This document shows positions 17,898 through 29,535 of a DNA stretch of 64,000 nucleotides, piece by piece; the first letter of the stretch is position 1, and each line of letters begins with the position of its first letter. Both the position numbers and the translations under genes were made by a program. The notes beneath the pieces were generated by a model. It did not search any database. It saw nothing but the letters and a program-made list of their open reading frames with translations, and was not told the DNA's origin. The stretch covers positions 97,606 to 161,605 of the forward strand of contig JAJDYR010000018.1 in the NCBI GenBank assembly GCA_022825065.1, given 5' to 3'. This DNA is from a bacterium. Its GTDB lineage: Bacteria; UBA8248.

Positions 17898-18797
17898 ATG
17901 GCGAAACGAAAGAGCGTGGGCGTCATCGGTCTGGGCCGCATGGGCAATCCCGTGGCGCAGCGGTTCATCGGGGCGGAGATGCCCCTGATGGTCTGGGACG
18001 TCACAGAAGATAGGCGGAGGCCCTTTGAGGGGTCAGAAGATGTGACTATTGCCACGCCGCGCGAGATGGGGGAATCCTGCGCTGTCGTATTTTTCGTCGT
18101 GCCTTCATCGGAGGAGATAGCCGCGTGTTTCCGGGGGAAAGACGGACTGCTCAAGAACCCGGGAAAAGGCCTCGTCGTCTACGATCTCACGACGTCCGAC
18201 CCGGCGAAGACGAAGCGCCTTGCGAAGCGCGCCGAGCGCGCGGGGCTGGGCTATCTCGACGCCGGCATGAGCGGCGGGCCCGGCAACATCCTGGAGGGCA
18301 GGCTGACGCTCATGATCGGAGGGGACGAAGCGCTCCTCAAGCGAACGAGGCGATACCTCAAGCCCTTCGTGGACCACGTCTTCCATCTGGGCGCGCTGGG
18401 TTCGGGCCACACCATGAAGCTCATCCACAACATGGTGCTCCACACGATGTTCCTGGCGACGTGCGAGGGCGCGCGCCTCGTCGAACGTCTCGGGATGCGG
18501 GTCGAGGACATGATCGACATCTTCAACGCGTCGACGGCTTACAGCTACGCGAGCCGCCACCGGTTTCCGAACAATATCCTCTCGGGTACCTGGAACGGGC
18601 AGGCGCGCATCTACAACCTGCAAAAAGACGTTGGCCTCGCCGTCGGCATCGGGCGAAAGCGAGGCGCCGACATCCAGTTGGCCGAGGGTACGCTCTCGTT
18701 TTTGAAAAAAGCCGTCGAGCGGGGGATGATCGAGGAGGACCTGACGCTTCTCTACCGCGATTTCGACGAGATCCAGAAGATGGACGCGCCCGAATAG
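17898..18797 (+). CDS. NAD(P)-dependent beta-hydroxyacid dehydrogenase (HIBADH family)
   Basis: A 299-residue protein with an N-terminal Rossmann domain (VIGLGRMGNPVAQRFIGAEM, residues ~7-26). The catalytic strand DAGMSGGPGNILEGRLTLM is typical of 3-hydroxyisobutyrate/tartronate-semialdehyde reductases, and the active-site lysine lies in GSGHTMKLIHNMV. Length matches the family. The substrate, a 3-hydroxyacid or related semialdehyde, is not resolved. The ATG directly follows the tRNA-Thr gene, possibly sharing its transcript. Confidence 0.88.
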   Translation: MAKRKSVGVIGLGRMGNPVAQRFIGAEMPLMVWDVTEDRRRPFEGSEDVTIATPREMGESCAVVFFVVPSSEEIAACFRGKDGLLKNPGKGLVVYDLTTSDPAKTKRLAKRAERAGLGYLDAGMSGGPGNILEGRLTLMIGGDEALLKRTRRYLKPFVDHVFHLGALGSGHTMKLIHNMVLHTMFLATCEGARLVERLGMRVEDMIDIFNASTAYSYASRHRFPNNILSGTWNGQARIYNLQKDVGLAVGIGRKRGADIQLAEGTLSFLKKAVERGMIEEDLTLLYRDFDEIQKMDAPE

Positions 18798-18831
18798 GCG
18801 AAAGGCGGGCCGATCCCGACCGGGATGCGGT

Positions 18832-18860
18832 TTGACGCAGGCGATCCCTGAAAGTAGAAT
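18832..18860 (+). promoter_or_regulatory. Strong promoter upstream of sodB
   Basis: TTGACG, a 17-base spacer, TAGAAT. It predicts a ~175-base leader before the sodB start, in which a 14-base perfect palindrome GGGGCCGCGGCCCC lies at 18971-18984. Confidence 0.6.
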
Positions 18861-19044
18861 ACGCGCGCTTGTGAATCAGGGCAGAGATACAATTTTACTC
18901 AACACGGAAAACTCATCCGCATCGTCTCTTGTCGCCGTTCACGCGATCCGGCGGTTTTGGATAATTTTTCGGGGCCGCGGCCCCGGCTGTTTGATTATTA
19001 TCACCTGAATCGGAACATTCCATTCCCATCAAGGAGAAAACGAA

Positions 19045-19632
<588 letters not shown>

Positions 19633-19644
19633 GAGGGTTGTCTC

Positions 19645-20109
19645 ATGGCACTGAGCGTAGGTGATGCGGCTCCCGATTTCGAGCTGCCGAGAACCCTCGC
19701 CGAGGGCGACACGATCAAGTTGAGCGATTACCGGGGCAAGAAGAACGTCCTGCTTTGCTTCTACCCGTTCGATTTCTCCTCCGTGTGCAGCGAGCAGCTG
19801 CCCGCCTATCAGGCGGAGAAGGCGAAGTTCGACAATGCGGACTGCGAGGTCATCGGCATCAGCGTGGACAGCCCGTTCGCGCACGCCGCCTGGGCCGAGA
19901 AATACGGCATCGAGTTCCCGCTGCTGAGCGATTTCTTCGGCAAGGGAACGTGTGCGGCCTATGGACTCTTGAACGACAAGGGTTTCAGCAACCGCGCGGT
20001 GGTACTCGTCAACAAGGACGGGAACGTCGCCTATATGGAGGTGACGTCCGCTCCGCCCGAGAAGCCCGACGACGATAAGCTCTTCGCGGCAATCGAGGGT
20101 CTGGGCTAG
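19645..20109 (+). CDS. Peroxiredoxin (AhpC/TSA family)
   Basis: A 154-residue thioredoxin-fold peroxidase. The peroxidatic cysteine is C48 in [17 protein letters not shown]. No resolving cysteine is obvious in the C-terminal region, so it may be a one-Cys or AhpE-like enzyme dependent on an external thiol. It shares an operon with sodB and ends at a strong terminator, making a two-gene oxidative-stress unit. The active site uses Cys here although the organism appears to use Sec elsewhere. Confidence 0.92.
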   Translation: MALSVGDAAPDFELPRTLAEGDTIKLSDYRGKKNVLLCFYPFDFSSVCSEQLPAYQAEKAKFDNADCEVIGISVDSPFAHAAWAEKYGIEFPLLSDFFGKGTCAAYGLLNDKGFSNRAVVLVNKDGNVAYMEVTSAPPEKPDDDKLFAAIEGLG

Positions 20110-20134
20110 GCCGGTCTTTGTACCTGATGTTCCT

Positions 20135-20168
20135 GGGCGCGGGGTGGACATGCCCCGCGCCCGTTTTA
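20135..20168 (+). terminator. Rho-independent terminator of the sod-peroxiredoxin operon
   Basis: A perfect ten-base stem GGGCGCGGGG / CCCCGCGCCC with an eight-base loop, followed by GTTTTATT. Confidence 0.9.
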
Positions 20169-20215
20169 TTGGGTCTCGCATACTGGCGGCGTCCGCCTGA
20201 GGGAGGAGGGAAGGG

Positions 20216-21103
20216 ATGAACGGGTTGTCCGCCGTCATCGATGGCATCGTCTCCGACGGAGTGAGCATATCCATCGAGCTCTATCCGCCCAAGGGGCGCA
20301 AGGCGGTGGAGCGCACCCTGCGCGAGGTGGAGGCGATTCACGAGGCGATGGACGTCGCCTTCATCTCGGTGACTTACGGGGCGGGCGGTTCCACGCAGGA
20401 GGGCACGCTCGAGTTGGTGCTGGAGCTGGCGAGGCGCTATCCGCGTCGCGTCGTGGCGCACCTCACCTGCGTGGGCGCGAACGAAACGGAACTCAAGCGC
20501 CTGCTGGACGTTTATGGGGATAACCGGGTATGCGACTTCCTGGCGCTGCGTGGCGACATCCCGGAAGGCATGACACGCGAGGAGGCCGTGGCCGGCGGGT
20601 TCCGCTACGCCGCCGACCTCGTGCGGTGGCTCTGTAACTTCGACTGGCTCCACTCCATCGGCGTGGCCTGCTACCCCGAGGGCCACCCCGAAACGCCCGA
20701 CAAGAGTGCGGATATGGATCACTTCATCCGCAAGGTCGACGAAGGAGCCAGCTACGCGATTTCGCAGTTCTTCTTCGAGGCGCACGTCTGGGAGCGGTTC
20801 AGGGAGCAGGCGGCGATACGGGGCGTCCCCGTTCCCGTGTCGCCGGGCATCCTGCCCGTGCGCGACCTGGGCCAGGTGCAGCGCTTTGCGGAAAAATGCG
20901 GGGCGAGCGTGCCCAAAAGCGTCGTCGATGCGTTGGCTCCCTACGAGAATGACCCCGAGGCCTTTCAGGAAAGTTCGGCCGATCTGGCGGCGTTCCAGAT
21001 TTGGGAGTTGATGGAACTGGGCGTCAACCATTTTCACGTCTACGCCCTCAACCGCTCGGACATCATCCTGCGCATCGCGGACAGGATGGGCTGGCGCAGG
21101 TAG
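20216..21103 (+). CDS. metF: Methylenetetrahydrofolate reductase
   Basis: A 295-residue FAD-dependent TIM-barrel enzyme that reduces methylene-THF to methyl-THF for methionine synthesis. Conserved blocks are SIELYPPKGRKAVERTL near the start, FISVTYGAGGSTQEGT, HLTCVGANETEL, LALRGDIP, and SYAISQFFFEAHVWERF. Length matches bacterial MetF. A GGGAGGAGGGAAGGG ribosome site precedes the ATG. It appears monocistronic. Confidence 0.93.
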   Translation: MNGLSAVIDGIVSDGVSISIELYPPKGRKAVERTLREVEAIHEAMDVAFISVTYGAGGSTQEGTLELVLELARRYPRRVVAHLTCVGANETELKRLLDVYGDNRVCDFLALRGDIPEGMTREEAVAGGFRYAADLVRWLCNFDWLHSIGVACYPEGHPETPDKSADMDHFIRKVDEGASYAISQFFFEAHVWERFREQAAIRGVPVPVSPGILPVRDLGQVQRFAEKCGASVPKSVVDALAPYENDPEAFQESSADLAAFQIWELMELGVNHFHVYALNRSDIILRIADRMGWRR

Positions 21104-21328
21104 GTTCCGGGGCGGGGCACGATTCATCCGGGCTTGTTTTAGCGAAAAATCATGGAACCGCCATCTGTTTGTAACACCCCTCCTCGGGATTTTCTTTATA
21201 TTCCATCCTGTAGCGGGCCGCGAGCGAAAACTCGAGCCTCGGCATGGATATTTTTCAGTTGTTGGCAGGCGTCTTCTTTCGCATCGGGAGGTGCCAATCT
21301 TTCTTGTAATCCATAGGAGATGGATGGG

Positions 21329-22333
21329 ATGGGCTTGATGAAAAATTCCGTTTCAAATTTGAAGAGATGCCTCAGCGCGCTGCTCGGCGCGACAGCGCTG
21401 TTCGTGCTGACGACAGGCGCAGCCTCGGCGGAGAAGCCCCTCACCTTCGTGGCCCTGGGCGACATGCCTTACGGGAAACCCGCGAAGGTCTACGAACCGT
21501 TCAAGACGCTGATCAGCCAGGTGAACGCGCTGAAACCCGCCTTCACCATCCACATCGGGGACACCAAATCAGGCTCCACACCCTGTTCGGATAAGATGCT
21601 GCTCGATCAACTCGATTTCATGAACTCCTTCGATGCCCCGCTCGTCTACACGCCCGGCGACAACGAATGGACGGATTGCCACCGAAAAAAAGCCGGCCGC
21701 TTCGATCCGATCGAGAGGCTCGCCTTCTTGCGGAAGCACTACTTCTCACGCGGCCCGCGCTCGCTCGGCAAGGCTCCCATGAAGCTCGAGCGCCAGTCCG
21801 ACCTGGTGAAGGAATTCGCCGGTTATCCCGAGAATGCACGCTTCGTGAAAGAGGGCGTTCATTTCGTGGTGGCGCACGTCGTGGGTTCGAACAACAACTT
21901 CGAGGTGCGCGACCGGCGCGCCATCGCGGAGTTCTTCGCCCGCGATAAGGCGAACGTCGCCTGGCTGAAAGCGGGCTTCGATAGAGCCATCGCCACGAAG
22001 GCCAAGGCGCTCGTGCTCGCGATCCACGCCGACATGTTCAAGCCGGGATTCTTCAGGGCGAAAAAAGAGGCGTTCTCGGGCGCATCGGGCTTCAAGCGGT
22101 TCGGCGATGCGCTGATTAAAAAGGCCGCCGCGTTCAAAAAGCCGGTCCTGCTGATCTACGGCGATAGTCACAAATACAAGATTACGCGTCCGCTCCCGAA
22201 AAAAGCGCCGAACGTCCTCGCCCTCCAGGTCTTCGGCGCCAAGCAGATGCACGCCGTCAAGGTGACGGTGGATACGAAGAAAACCGAGGTCTTCGGCATC
22301 GAGTCCATCAAGAACAAGGCGCTGGCGAATTAG
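21329..22333 (+). CDS. Secreted metallophosphoesterase-like protein
   Basis: About 334 residues with an N-terminal signal peptide (ALLGATALFVLTTGAASA) and then calcineurin-like blocks: VALGDMPYGKP, IHIGDTKSG, YTPGDNEWTDC and a later LAIHADMF, with IYGDSHKYKI near the end. These resemble the metal-binding GD/GDN/H motifs of metallophosphoesterases, although the first D-x-H is altered. The start at 21329 gives nine bases from AGGAG. It is probably periplasmic; the substrate is unknown. Confidence 0.7.
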   Translation: MGLMKNSVSNLKRCLSALLGATALFVLTTGAASAEKPLTFVALGDMPYGKPAKVYEPFKTLISQVNALKPAFTIHIGDTKSGSTPCSDKMLLDQLDFMNSFDAPLVYTPGDNEWTDCHRKKAGRFDPIERLAFLRKHYFSRGPRSLGKAPMKLERQSDLVKEFAGYPENARFVKEGVHFVVAHVVGSNNNFEVRDRRAIAEFFARDKANVAWLKAGFDRAIATKAKALVLAIHADMFKPGFFRAKKEAFSGASGFKRFGDALIKKAAAFKKPVLLIYGDSHKYKITRPLPKKAPNVLALQVFGAKQMHAVKVTVDTKKTEVFGIESIKNKALAN

Positions 22334-22383
22334 GAAGTTTGGGTTTTTTGTGGACGGCATCGTAGCGCCCACGCAATAGAATC

Positions 22384-22424
22384 AACGAGCCCGGCAAGGG
22401 TGGACTTTGCCGGACTCGTTTTGT
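22384..22424 (+). terminator. Terminator between the phosphoesterase and gltD
   Basis: AACGAGCCCGGCAA and TTGCCGGACTCGTT pair with one mismatch, followed by TTTTG. It lies between convergent genes and could also slow transcription from the gltBD side. Confidence 0.75.
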
Positions 22425-22446
22425 GAATAGCCCTATGAAATTCGAA

Positions 22447-23898
22447 TTATTCCAGCGGGGCGGGCAGGTGGGATTCTCCCATCAGGTATTCGTCCACGGC
22501 GCGGGCGCAGGAGCGGCCATCGGCAATCGCCCATACGACAAGGGATGCGCCGCGCATCATGTCGCCCGCCACGAAGACGCCGGGCGCGCTCGTCATCCAC
22601 CGCTCATCGCGGCTCACCGCGCCGCGCCCGGTGCGATCGAGGGCCAGCTGATCCAGCAGCGGGTGGCAGTCGGGACCCTGAAAGCCGATCGCCAGGAGAA
22701 CGAGGTCCGCATCGATTTCCTCTTCCGTGCCCGGAATCTCGGTGAAGACGATTCTTCCGTCCTCGTCGTGGGATTCGTTGACCTTTACGGTGTCGATTTT
22801 CTTGACTTGGCCGTTTTCGCCCAGGAACTGGCGGGTCTGGATCTGGAAGATGCGCTCCCCGCCCTCTTCGTACATGGGCGCGGTGCGAAAGATGTTCGCA
22901 TAGTTCGGCCAGGGGTCGTTCAGCGGGTCCCGCTTGTCCGGCGGGCGCGGGTGGTACTGGAACTGCCGGACGGATTTCGCTCCCTGCCTGTGCGCGGTGC
23001 CCACGCAGTCCGCACCGGTATCGCCGCCGCCGATGACGACCACGTGCTTGTCCTTCGCGGTAATAAACTCATCATCCAGTATATCCTCGCCCGCGAGCCT
23101 CCGGTTCTGCATGGTGAGGTAGCGCATGCCGAAGTGGATGCCGTCCATCTCGCGGCCCGGAATCTGCAAATCCCTGTGTTGGAGAGCGCCGGCAGCCAGG
23201 ACGATGGCGTCGAATTCTTCCTGTAGTTCGGATACCTTGGGGTCGACGCCCACGTTCGCGTTCACGCGAAACGCAACGCCCTCCTCTTCCATCTGCTGCG
23301 TACGGCGGTCGATATAGGTCTTGTCCATCTTGAAGTCCGGTATCCCGTAGCGCATGAGCCCGCCAAGCTTGTCGTCGCGCTCGAACACGGTGACCTGGTG
23401 GCCCGCCCAGTTGAGTTGCTGTGCCGCGGCCAGCCCCGCCGGCCCCGAACCTACGACGGCGACCTTCTTGTTCGTGCGCACGGCGGGCGGTGTCGCCTCC
23501 ACCCAGCCCTGTTCGAAGGCGTGCTCAATGACGGATTTTTCGATCTCCTTGATCGTCACCGGGGAGTCGTTGATCGTCAGGACGCAGGAATCCTCGCACG
23601 GAGCAGGACAGAGCCAGCCCGTGAACTCGGGGAAATTGTTCGTCGCGTGGAGCCGCTCGATGGCGTCTTTCCACAAGTCGCGGTACACCAGATCGTTCCA
23701 GTCGGGGATCAGGTTTCCCAGCGGGCATCCCTGATGACAGAAGGGAATGCCGCAGTCCATACACCGCGCGCCTTGTTGTTTCAGCGTCTCGTGCGGCGTG
23801 GGCAGATAGACGACGTCCCAGTCGTGGACGCGCTCTTCCACGGGCCTCGTCCTGGGCGCTTCCCTTCCGAATTCCACAAATCCCGTCGGCTTACCCAT
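22447..23898 (-). CDS. gltD: Glutamate synthase small subunit
   Basis: A 483-residue NADPH-oxidising subunit of glutamate synthase. Cysteine clusters at the N-terminus ([17 protein letters not shown] and CPAPCEDSC) bind the iron-sulfur clusters. [15 protein letters not shown] is the FAD site and [16 protein letters not shown] the NADPH site. Together with GltB it converts glutamine and 2-oxoglutarate into two glutamates. The ATG overlaps the end of gltB by eight bases. Confidence 0.96.
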   Translation of the reverse strand: MGKPTGFVEFGREAPRTRPVEERVHDWDVVYLPTPHETLKQQGARCMDCGIPFCHQGCPLGNLIPDWNDLVYRDLWKDAIERLHATNNFPEFTGWLCPAPCEDSCVLTINDSPVTIKEIEKSVIEHAFEQGWVEATPPAVRTNKKVAVVGSGPAGLAAAQQLNWAGHQVTVFERDDKLGGLMRYGIPDFKMDKTYIDRRTQQMEEEGVAFRVNANVGVDPKVSELQEEFDAIVLAAGALQHRDLQIPGREMDGIHFGMRYLTMQNRRLAGEDILDDEFITAKDKHVVVIGGGDTGADCVGTAHRQGAKSVRQFQYHPRPPDKRDPLNDPWPNYANIFRTAPMYEEGGERIFQIQTRQFLGENGQVKKIDTVKVNESHDEDGRIVFTEIPGTEEEIDADLVLLAIGFQGPDCHPLLDQLALDRTGRGAVSRDERWMTSAPGVFVAGDMMRGASLVVWAIADGRSCARAVDEYLMGESHLPAPLE

Positions 23899-26800
23899 GG
23901 GCGCCCTCCATCACGGCTTCCTCCCACGGGATGCCTTTTTCTTTGGCCTCTTCCATCGCGGTGAGCGCGCGCTTGTAGTCGCGGGGCATCACCTTGGCGA
24001 ATCGCGGCTGGTGCGCACTCCAGGCGTCGAGAATCTCCCTGGCCCGCGCACTGTCCGTATACTCGATGTGTTTCTTGATGAGGTCCTTGACTTCCTCTAC
24101 GTCGTCGGGCGCCTGCAGCGGCTCGATGTCCACCAATTCCGTGTTGCAGAGCCTGGCGAAATCGCCGGCCTCATCGAACACGTAGGCGACGCCGCCCGAC
24201 ATGCCCGCGGCGAAGTTCCGGCCGGTCTTGCCCAGGATGACGACGCGGCCGCCCGTCATGTATTCACAGCCGTGGTCACCCACGCCCTCCACCACCGTGT
24301 ACGCGCCGCTGTTTCTCACGCAGAACCGCTCACCGGCCACGCCCCGGAAATACGCTTCTCCCGAGGTGGCCCCGAAGAGCGCCACGTTACCGATGATGAT
24401 GTTCTCCTCGGGCACGAAGCCCGCCCCCTTGGGAGGGGAGGCGATCAGTTTCCCGCCCGAGAGTCCTTTGCCCATATAGTCGTTGGCGTCGCCCTCGAGC
24501 GAGAGGGTCATTCCCTTCGGAATGAAGGCGCCGAAGCTCTGCCCGGCGGAGCCGGTGAAGTGAATGCGGATGGTGTCTTCCGGCAGTCCTTCTCCGCCGT
24601 GCTTGCGCGTTATCTCGGAACCCGTGATGGTGCCTACCGTCCGGTGCGTGTTGCGGATGGGGAGATCGAAAGCGACCGGCGTTTTGTTCTCGATCGCATC
24701 CTTGCACCGGGGCAGCAACTCCCGCATGTCGAGCGAGCGTTCGAGGCCGTGATTCTGCTTGGTGGTTTGGCGGATCGCCGCGTCGGGGCCGGCGTCGGGC
24801 TTATGGAGGATAGCCGAGAAATCAAGGCCCTTCGCCTTCCAGTGGTTCACCGCCTTTTTGGTGTCGAGCCTGTCCACGTGCCCGATCATTTCCTCCATCG
24901 TGCGGAAGCCGAGCCTGGCCATGTATTCGCGCACCTCGTCGGCGATGAAGCGGAAGAAGTTTTCTACGAACTCAGGCTTCCCGTCGAATTTCTCCCTGAG
25001 TTTCGGGTCCTGGGAGGCAACGCCGACGGGGCAGGTGTTCAGGTGGCACACGCGCATCATGATGCAACCCATCACCACGAGTGGCGCGGTGGAAAAACCG
25101 TATTCATCAGCCCCTAAAAGAGCGCCTATGATCACGTCGCGCCCGGTCTTCATCTGCCCGTCCACCTGGACGGCCACCCGGTCTCGCAGCCTGTTGAGCA
25201 CGAGGACCTGCTGTGTTTCTGCCAGTCCCAACTCCCACGGGGTGCCCGCGTGGAGGATGCTCGTGATGGGGGAGGCGCCCGTTCCGCCGTCGTGGCCCGA
25301 AATGAGGATGGTGTCGGCATGGGCTTTCGAGACGCCTGCCGCCACGGTGCCGACGCCGACTTCCGAGACGAGCTTCACGTGAACGTCCGCCCGGGGGTTC
25401 GAGTTCTTGAGATCATAGATTAATTGCGCTAGGTCCTCGATCGAGTAGATGTCGTGGTGCGGCGGCGGGGAGATAAGACCCACCCCGGGGGTGGAGTGCC
25501 TCGTCTTGGCGATCCACGGGTAGACCTTGTAGCCGGGGAGTTGCCCCCCCTCCCCGGGCTTGGCGCCCTGGGCCATCTTAATCTGCAGATCGGTGCAGTT
25601 GACGAGATATTCGCTCGTCACGCCAAAGCGTCCCGACGCCACCTGGTGGACCGCGCTTCGCCGGAAGTCGCCGTTCTCGTCGGGCGTGTAGCGGTCGGCG
25701 TCCTCCCCGCCTTCGCCCGAGTTGGACTTGCCGCCAATGCGGTTCAGGGCGATGGCAAGCGCCTCGTGGGCTTCTGAACTCAAAGCGCCGTAGGACATGC
25801 CTCCCGTGCTGAAGCGCTTCATGATCTCCTCTACCGGTTCAACCTCTTCGATGGGGACGGGTGTTTCCGCCCAATGGAAGTCCAGAAGCCCGCGCAGCGT
25901 GGCCAGATGTTTGTTCTGGTTGTCGACCTTGTCGGTGTATTCCTTGAAAATCTCATACCGCCCCGACATCGTGGAATGCTGGAGCTTGAAGACGGTTTCG
26001 GGGTTGAACAGGTGGAATTCCCCGTCCCTGCGCCACTGGATATCTCCGCCGCCTTCGAGTTCCTGGGAACCCACGGGCCTCTCGGGAAAAGCGTTCCTGA
26101 GGCGCTTCAGGGTCTCCTCCGCCACGACGTCGATGCCGATTCCGCCGATGCGCGAGGCCGTCCAGGTGAAATATTTCTTCACGAAGTCGCGCTTCAAGCC
26201 GATGGCCTCGAATATCTGCGCCCCGCGATACGACTGGATGGTGGAAATACCCATCTTCGACATCACCTTGAGGATTCCCTTGTTGAGCGCGGTAATGTAG
26301 TTCTTCCGGGCCGCGTCGGCCTCGATGTTCTCGAGAAGCCCGTTTCTGATCATGTCGTCGATGGTCTCGAAGACGAGATACGGGTTGACGGCCTCGGCGC
26401 CGAAGCCGAGCAACAGGCACATGTGATGCACCTGGCGCGCTTCGCCCGTTTCGAGGAGAAGCCCGATGCGCGTCCGCGTTCCCTGCCGTACCAGATGGTG
26501 ATGAACGCCGGCGGTGGCGAGAAGCGCGGGGATGGGGGCGTAGTCTTTCGACACGCCGCGATCCGATAAGACGATGAAGCTGTAGCCCTGTTCGATGGCG
26601 CGGCTGGCCTTTCTGCACAGATCGTCCATCGCCTGCCTGAGGCCGGCCGGGCCGTCCTCGGCCCGGAAGAGGATGGGCAGGGTGACCGCCTTGAGGCCCG
26701 GCTGCCGGATGTGGGCGAGCTTGTAGAAATCCTCGTTGCCCAGGATGGGGGAGTCGAGCCTCACTTGCTGGCAGGAATCCGGCTCTGGCGCGAGCAGGTT

Positions 26801-28507
26801 CCTCTCGGGTCCGATGGTGGCGGATATCTGTGTAATAATTTCTTCGCGTATGGCGTCGATGGGAGGGTTCGTCACCTGGGCGAAGAGCTGTTTGAAGTAA
26901 TCGTAGAGAATACGCGGGCGATTCGAGAGAACGGCGAGAGCCGCGTCGTTGCCCATCGATCCCGTGGGGTCGTTTTTCAGGTTCACCATCGGGCCGATGA
27001 AAAACCTTAAATCCTCCTGCGTATAACCGAAGACTTTTTGTCTTTCGAGGATGCCCTGATGATCCGATTCGGGAAGTTGCGGAGCGTCGGGCAGCTTGTC
27101 GAGATGCAGCAGGTGCGCGTCGAGCCATTCCCTGTATGGATGCTCGGAGGCGTAGCGCGACTTGATTTCCTCATCATCGACGATGCGGCCCTCTTCGGTG
27201 TCCACGAGCAGGATGCGCCCCGGATGGAGGCGTTCTTTGATTTTCACGTTCTCGGGCGGGATGTCGAGAACGCCCACCTCGGACGCCATGACGAGCAGAT
27301 CGTCATGTGTGACATAATATCTGGCGGGCCGCAGGCCGTTTCTGTCCAATGCGGCGCCGATGACCGAGCCGTCAGTGAAAGCGATGCAGGCGGGCCCGTC
27401 CCACGGCTCCATCAGGCTGGCGTGAAACTCGTAGAAGGCTTTTCGCTCCTCGCTCATGGATTCATGGCCTTCCCAGGGCTCAGGAATCATCATCAACACG
27501 GCATGGGCCATTTCCCGGCCGGCCATGTAGAGGAACTCCAGCACATTGTCGAAGATCGCCGAATCGCTGCCGCCCTCGACGATGATGGGCAGGATTTTCT
27601 CCAGATCAGGCAGGTGCGGGGATTCGCACAGCGCTTCTCTGGCCCGCATCCAGTTGATATTGCCGCGCAGGGTGTTTATCTCGCCATTGTGGGCTAGGTA
27701 GCGATACGGGTGCGCCAGGGGCCAGGAGGGGAACGTGTTGGTGGAGAATCGCGAGTGAATCAATACTAGGCCCGACTCCATGTCCGGGTCCTTGAGATCG
27801 GGGTAAACTTTCTCGAGTTGCTTCGCGGTCAGCATCCCCTTGTAAACCAGCGTGCGCGCCGAGAGCGAGGGAATGAAGAACTCATCCCTGTCTCGGATGT
27901 CCGACTCGCGAATCGCGTGCTCCACGCGCTTTCTGATCACGAAGAGCCTGCGTTCTATCCCCATGGAGTCGAGGGATTCATCGAATCCGCCGATGAAGAC
28001 CTGGCGCAATTGCGGCGCGGCTTCACGCGCCGTGGAACCGAGCGAGGAAAAGTCATTCGGCACCGGCCTCCAGCCGAGAACGTCGGCGCCTTCCTCGTAG
28101 ACGATGGACTCGAATATCTGCTCGCATTCGTTCACCTGGCTCGGGGATTTGGGGAGAAACACCGAACCCACCCCGTAGCGGCCCTCCGCCGGGATTTTGA
28201 TTTTTTCCGCTTCGCATGTCTTGCGCAGGAATTTGTCGGGTATCTGCATCAAAACCCCCGCCCCGTCGCCCGTGTTGATTTCAGAACCCGTGGCGCCCCG
28301 GTGGGCGAGATTGCGCAGGATGGTGAGGGCTTTTACGATGATGTCATGGGACTTGCGCCCCTTGATGTCCACGACGAAAGCCACACCACATGCGTCGTGT
28401 TCGAAGGCAGGATCATACAGACCCTGTTTTTGTAAGGGTTTTCTCATTGTTTCACCAGCTTTCTTTCTAAGAGAGTTTCTCGGGTAATTCCCCGGTTGCC
28501 CATTCAT
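23891..28507 (-). CDS. gltB: Glutamate synthase large subunit
   Basis: A 1538-residue protein: an N-terminal glutamine amidotransferase domain whose nucleophile is the Cys in [12 protein letters not shown] after a ~39-residue propeptide, a central domain, an FMN-binding synthase domain ([40 protein letters not shown] for the [3Fe-4S] site), and a C-terminal GXGXG domain. The start at 28507 is favoured by AGGAG eight bases upstream over the internal ATG at 28447. It is divergent from a LysR gene across 143 AT-rich bases. Confidence 0.96.
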   Translation of the reverse strand: MNGQPGNYPRNSLRKKAGETMRKPLQKQGLYDPAFEHDACGVAFVVDIKGRKSHDIIVKALTILRNLAHRGATGSEINTGDGAGVLMQIPDKFLRKTCEAEKIKIPAEGRYGVGSVFLPKSPSQVNECEQIFESIVYEEGADVLGWRPVPNDFSSLGSTAREAAPQLRQVFIGGFDESLDSMGIERRLFVIRKRVEHAIRESDIRDRDEFFIPSLSARTLVYKGMLTAKQLEKVYPDLKDPDMESGLVLIHSRFSTNTFPSWPLAHPYRYLAHNGEINTLRGNINWMRAREALCESPHLPDLEKILPIIVEGGSDSAIFDNVLEFLYMAGREMAHAVLMMIPEPWEGHESMSEERKAFYEFHASLMEPWDGPACIAFTDGSVIGAALDRNGLRPARYYVTHDDLLVMASEVGVLDIPPENVKIKERLHPGRILLVDTEEGRIVDDEEIKSRYASEHPYREWLDAHLLHLDKLPDAPQLPESDHQGILERQKVFGYTQEDLRFFIGPMVNLKNDPTGSMGNDAALAVLSNRPRILYDYFKQLFAQVTNPPIDAIREEIITQISATIGPERNLLAPEPDSCQQVRLDSPILGNEDFYKLAHIRQPGLKAVTLPILFRAEDGPAGLRQAMDDLCRKASRAIEQGYSFIVLSDRGVSKDYAPIPALLATAGVHHHLVRQGTRTRIGLLLETGEARQVHHMCLLLGFGAEAVNPYLVFETIDDMIRNGLLENIEADAARKNYITALNKGILKVMSKMGISTIQSYRGAQIFEAIGLKRDFVKKYFTWTASRIGGIGIDVVAEETLKRLRNAFPERPVGSQELEGGGDIQWRRDGEFHLFNPETVFKLQHSTMSGRYEIFKEYTDKVDNQNKHLATLRGLLDFHWAETPVPIEEVEPVEEIMKRFSTGGMSYGALSSEAHEALAIALNRIGGKSNSGEGGEDADRYTPDENGDFRRSAVHQVASGRFGVTSEYLVNCTDLQIKMAQGAKPGEGGQLPGYKVYPWIAKTRHSTPGVGLISPPPHHDIYSIEDLAQLIYDLKNSNPRADVHVKLVSEVGVGTVAAGVSKAHADTILISGHDGGTGASPITSILHAGTPWELGLAETQQVLVLNRLRDRVAVQVDGQMKTGRDVIIGALLGADEYGFSTAPLVVMGCIMMRVCHLNTCPVGVASQDPKLREKFDGKPEFVENFFRFIADEVREYMARLGFRTMEEMIGHVDRLDTKKAVNHWKAKGLDFSAILHKPDAGPDAAIRQTTKQNHGLERSLDMRELLPRCKDAIENKTPVAFDLPIRNTHRTVGTITGSEITRKHGGEGLPEDTIRIHFTGSAGQSFGAFIPKGMTLSLEGDANDYMGKGLSGGKLIASPPKGAGFVPEENIIIGNVALFGATSGEAYFRGVAGERFCVRNSGAYTVVEGVGDHGCEYMTGGRVVILGKTGRNFAAGMSGGVAYVFDEAGDFARLCNTELVDIEPLQAPDDVEEVKDLIKKHIEYTDSARAREILDAWSAHQPRFAKVMPRDYKRALTAMEEAKEKGIPWEEAVMEGAHG

Positions 28508-28608
28508 CGGGGAACTCCTGAATGCGTCTTATGGACATCGCATGATGATTTCCATGAAACGGACTTCAAGTATAACACGCCCTGAAAAATAAGACAAACT
28601 AAAATTTT

Positions 28609-28623
28609 TAATGTATTGCATTA
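28609..28623. promoter_or_regulatory. Candidate LysR operator in the gltB-lysR intergenic region
   Basis: TAATG-TATTG-CATTA, a perfect interrupted dyad of the size LysR proteins often bind, 27 bases before the LysR start in AT-rich DNA. Confidence 0.4.
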
Positions 28624-28650
28624 GATATATTTATATTGTAACCTTTTCTC

Positions 28651-29535
28651 ATGAACATCGAATCCTTGAGACTCTATTGCCGCATCATCCAGGAGAGGAG
28701 TTTTTCCAAGGGGGCCGCTCAAAGCGGGGTGACCCAGTCCGCGGCGAGTCAGGCGCTTCGCCAGCTTGAGGGGGATTTGAGCGTCGAGTTGCTCGACAGG
28801 AGCAAGCGGCCATTCGGCATTACCGAAGAAGGCGCCCGTTTCTATGAGGCGTGCCGGAAACTTCTGGGGGAATTCGATCAGGTTTGTGCGGAAATATCAC
28901 ACGGCATCGGCGAGGTGCACGGAGAGGTGCACGTCGCGGCTATCTACTCGGTGGGGCTTCATCAGTTGGGCGCCTACATGCAGCGTTTCCGCTCGCTGTA
29001 TCCCCAGGCGCGGGTTCGTCTTGAATGCCTCCATCCGGAGAAGGTGGTGCAATCCGTTCTGGACGATACGGCCGACGTCGGGGTTCTCTCCTATCCCCCG
29101 CGGGAGAAGGCGCTCCGTGTCGTGCCCTTCAAGGAAGAGCCCATGTTCTTCGTCTCTCATCCGGGGCATCAACTCGCCTTTCGCCACGCGGTGAGGCTCT
29201 CCGATCTGGCGAGCGAGCCGTTTGTGGCGTTCGATGGTGATCTAGCCATTCGCAGCGCGATCGACAGGGTCTTGCGCAAGGCTGGTGTGAGGGTGGACGT
29301 CGTCATGGAGTTCGACAACGTGGAGAGCATCAAGGAAGCGCTCTTCATCGACACCTGGGTGAGCATTCTCCCCGGCTCGGCCGTTCACAACGAGCGGGCT
29401 ATGAACACGCTGGCGGTTTTGCCCTTCGAGGGCGAGCGCATCATCCGGCCTCTGGGCCTGATCCACAGGCGCGACAAGCCGCTCCACGGCGGCGTGAGGC
29501 GCTTCATCGAGCTTCTGGGCAGAGAGCTCGACTAG
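28651..29535 (+). CDS. LysR-family transcriptional regulator
   Basis: A 294-residue LTTR. The N-terminal winged helix-turn-helix spans roughly residues 16-40 (FSKGAAQSGVTQSAASQALR), and the rest is the co-inducer-binding domain. Divergence from gltBD resembles the gltC-gltAB arrangement of Bacillus, so control of glutamate synthase is a fair inference, but LysR regulators often act on other genes as well. No strong ribosome site is seen before the ATG. Confidence 0.88.
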   Translation: MNIESLRLYCRIIQERSFSKGAAQSGVTQSAASQALRQLEGDLSVELLDRSKRPFGITEEGARFYEACRKLLGEFDQVCAEISHGIGEVHGEVHVAAIYSVGLHQLGAYMQRFRSLYPQARVRLECLHPEKVVQSVLDDTADVGVLSYPPREKALRVVPFKEEPMFFVSHPGHQLAFRHAVRLSDLASEPFVAFDGDLAIRSAIDRVLRKAGVRVDVVMEFDNVESIKEALFIDTWVSILPGSAVHNERAMNTLAVLPFEGERIIRPLGLIHRRDKPLHGGVRRFIELLGRELD

